The notes beneath the pieces were generated by a model, which was given only the letters and a program-made list of their open reading frames with translations, was not told the DNA's origin and searched no databases. Positions 6,109 through 7,883 of a stretch of DNA of 7,883 bases are shown piece by piece. Within the stretch, counting starts at the first letter, position 1. Each line of letters begins with the position of its first letter. Source of the stretch: Anaerolineae bacterium (GTDB lineage Bacteria > Chloroflexota > Anaerolineae > Aggregatilineales > Phototrophicaceae); NCBI GenBank assembly GCA_025454675.1, contig JALONZ010000072.1:1-7883 (forward strand). Direction: 5' to 3'. Made by a program: the position numbers and the translations under genes.

Positions 6109-7883
6109 ATGTATAAGGTACTGCCACAGTATGACAAAAGTCTAAAGCGTCGAGGGCAAACCCTAGCGGAATTTGCCCTGACACTGCCATTGTTATTGTT
6201 GCTCATTTTTGGTGTCGTTGAATTTGGACGTATCTTTCAGGCATGGGTGACGATTGAAAATTCTGCTCGTGAGGCGATTCGCTATACCACCACAGGGCAG
6301 TATGATAAAGAACGCTATAAGGTGAATGAAATTTTGCCTTGTACGGGGAATTTGGCTGAACGTGGGCAACGGTATCGTATCAACTTCACCCCCAGTCGGG
6401 TGGAGGTTTGGCTAAAAGACTTTGACCCTGCCACACAAACCTATACCATTACGGGTGATAGCATTTTCTCCACATGGTACGAGGGGGTTCAGTGTGACCC
6501 CGGTAAACCTGAACATTTGGAATGGCGCGAAGATATTTTGCGTTTGGTTTCTATTTATGATGTTGCGCGACGTGGCGCGGCAGGGCTATCGCTAGAACGG
6601 TCTCAACAAAATGGCACCACCCAAGCCATTTATAATATGATGAATGCGCTTTGGGCAGAACCCATGCCGCGTTCTAACCAACGTGGTTATTTTAATGTGC
6701 TTGTTTGTAGCTCACGCACATTTATTAACCCCGAATCAGAATCGTTTGTAGACCCTGTTACAAATGGTGCATTTGCATCAAGTCGCTTTGTGACTATCTT
6801 TGAAGAGGCGAATATCCCCGCACTTCGCAGTAACTATTCATATGGCGATACCGGTTTTCCAGTCTATTCACCGCCATATTGCATGTTAAATGAGTTCTCT
6901 GAGGAACACCAAGACCGCGAAGCATCGCCCGGTGTGCCAAATTCACCTTCCAGTGATGGACCTAACTATAATGTTGGTAATCGTTGGATGGATGCGGGCG
7001 GTCCAGGCGACCCTGTGACTGTGTTTATCACTTTCAACCACCCCTTGATTACACCATTAGGTTTGGCGGAATATTTAACCATTAGCTCGTATCGGTCGGG
7101 CGTGAATGAAGCGTTCCGCGCATCTAAAGCACTGACTGCGCCAACGGGCAGTCTGCCCACGCAATTGGTCGGTGCGCCAACTCAACCGCCAACATATACA
7201 CCGACACCCATACCAACGGCTGTGCCAACGGCGACGAATACCTTTACACCGACACCCATACCGACCGATACACCAGAGCCATTCACCTGTGATAAGATTA
7301 AAATTGGGGCAATCTCATTCTTTGGCGATAGAATGTATATCCAAATAGTGAATGACAACCCACAAACAACCTACTTACAACAAGTGAAGTTGAACTGGCC
7401 CGAATTGGTTGGCTACCCCGCTATGTTCCTGTTCTCCACATCATTGGCGCGTACAACTGTTGATGGTGGCGAAGCCAGCGAAGTCAATTGGCAGGGTCAA
7501 AAATACTCATTAGAAGGGTTGGATACAGCGTCATTAGTCGGTCTTGAACTGGATACATGGACAAATGCTGATAAAAGCATACCCGGTTTTGGTATTGCCA
7601 CATCCACATTCCAAGCCCAATTCTTGGTGGGACCTAACCCCCTTAGCCAAGAATTGAGCGCGGCGGATTTTGGTGGCTCGGAATTTTGGATTTATAATCC
7701 GCTTGACCCATCATTACCGTGTCTTGCTACCATTCAACAATTCTTGGACGAACAGACAACCACACCACCCCCGCCAGGCTTTACGGCAAGCGCGACCTAC
7801 ACACCCGATTGTGCATCTATTAATGTGCGTGTTGATTTTGTAGATTTCTGGACATTAGGCGTGATTCAATTGCGGATTACCAG
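6109..7883 (+). CDS. TadE-like minor pilin with Thr/Pro linker and C-terminal beta-rich modules (cut by right edge)
   Basis: The frame is open from ATG 6109 to the window end (591 codons plus 2 bases). Residues 1-15 are basic; G16-QTLAE has Glu21 at +5; a hydrophobic helix (about 22-38) and ENSAREAIRYTTTG match TadE. The head ends with TFNHPLITPLG (308-318) and GVNEAFRASK (331-340), like other Chloroflexota TadE proteins. It contains four cysteines (78, 129, 200, 258). A Thr/Pro-rich spacer (356-392) then leads to an added region absent from ordinary TadE. One module runs from C394 to C538 and is predicted beta-rich. A second Thr/Pro linker (about 550-566) leads to another module starting at C568. 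The spacer implies an exposed stalk with displayed domains, perhaps adhesive. AAGGA at 6096-6100 lies 8 nt before the ATG, and the gap to the previous gene is 21 nt, so co-transcription is likely. No stop is visible, so full length is unknown. Confidence 0.88.
   Translation, partial: MYKVLPQYDKSLKRRGQTLAEFALTLPLLLLLIFGVVEFGRIFQAWVTIENSAREAIRYTTTGQYDKERYKVNEILPCTGNLAERGQRYRINFTPSRVEVWLKDFDPATQTYTITGDSIFSTWYEGVQCDPGKPEHLEWREDILRLVSIYDVARRGAAGLSLERSQQNGTTQAIYNMMNALWAEPMPRSNQRGYFNVLVCSSRTFINPESESFVDPVTNGAFASSRFVTIFEEANIPALRSNYSYGDTGFPVYSPPYCMLNEFSEEHQDREASPGVPNSPSSDGPNYNVGNRWMDAGGPGDPVTVFITFNHPLITPLGLAEYLTISSYRSGVNEAFRASKALTAPTGSLPTQLVGAPTQPPTYTPTPIPTAVPTATNTFTPTPIPTDTPEPFTCDKIKIGAISFFGDRMYIQIVNDNPQTTYLQQVKLNWPELVGYPAMFLFSTSLARTTVDGGEASEVNWQGQKYSLEGLDTASLVGLELDTWTNADKSIPGFGIATSTFQAQFLVGPNPLSQELSAADFGGSEFWIYNPLDPSLPCLATIQQFLDEQTTTPPPPGFTASATYTPDCASINVRVDFVDFWTLGVIQLRIT
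7197..7262 (+). repeat. 18-bp repeat inside the Thr/Pro linker coding region
   Basis: TACACCGACACCCATACC occurs exactly at 7197-7214 and 7245-7262, a 48-bp (16-codon) offset that keeps frame. Both copies encode YTPTPIP or FTPTPIP-like text. Identity at DNA level, including third codon positions, suggests recent duplication or slippage in the linker, so its length may vary between strains. Confidence 0.75.

Overview
The window looks like a chromosomal segment from a Chloroflexota bacterium, probably of the Anaerolineae type. This is an inference. It rests on the Thr/Pro-rich 'TPTP' spacer in the last gene, the style of the enlarged TadE/TadG-like proteins, and moderate GC. No 16S or other taxonomic marker is present.

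Layout: positions 1-674 (minus strand) hold the first 224 codons of carB, the large subunit of carbamoyl-phosphate synthase; the gene runs off the left edge. A 217-bp divergent intergenic region (675-891) follows, with a plausible sigma-70-type promoter in each direction. From 892 to the right edge there are three co-oriented, tightly spaced genes (gaps of 18 and 21 nt, each with a Shine-Dalgarno): a TadE-like protein (511 aa), a TadG-like protein with a von Willebrand factor A (vWA) domain (1213 aa), and a second TadE-like protein with a C-terminal Thr/Pro linker and beta-rich modules (at least 591 aa, cut by the right edge). There are no RNA genes, insertion sequences, CRISPR arrays or convincing terminators.

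How the genes work together: this is most simply a minor-pilin cassette of a Flp/Tad-type pilus or secretion system. Each product has a short basic N-terminus, a Gly-Gln-Ser/Thr prepilin-like junction, one hydrophobic helix and a large exported part. Both TadE-like proteins carry Glu at +5 after the Gly; the TadG-like protein does not, as is usual for TadG. The Tad motor, platform, prepilin peptidase and major pilin are not in the window.

The most notable feature is the TadG-like protein. Its vWA core keeps all MIDAS motifs (DVSES, GTN, SDG) but is split by five long loop insertions. All 20 cysteines lie outside the core, and every insertion holds an even number of them (2, 4, 4, 4, 4, 2 counting the N-terminal head insertion). 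This suggests a vWA tip adhesin or sensor with loops that are each closed by their own disulfides. The Tad/vWA combination itself is known; the degree and pattern of elaboration is what deserves a second look.
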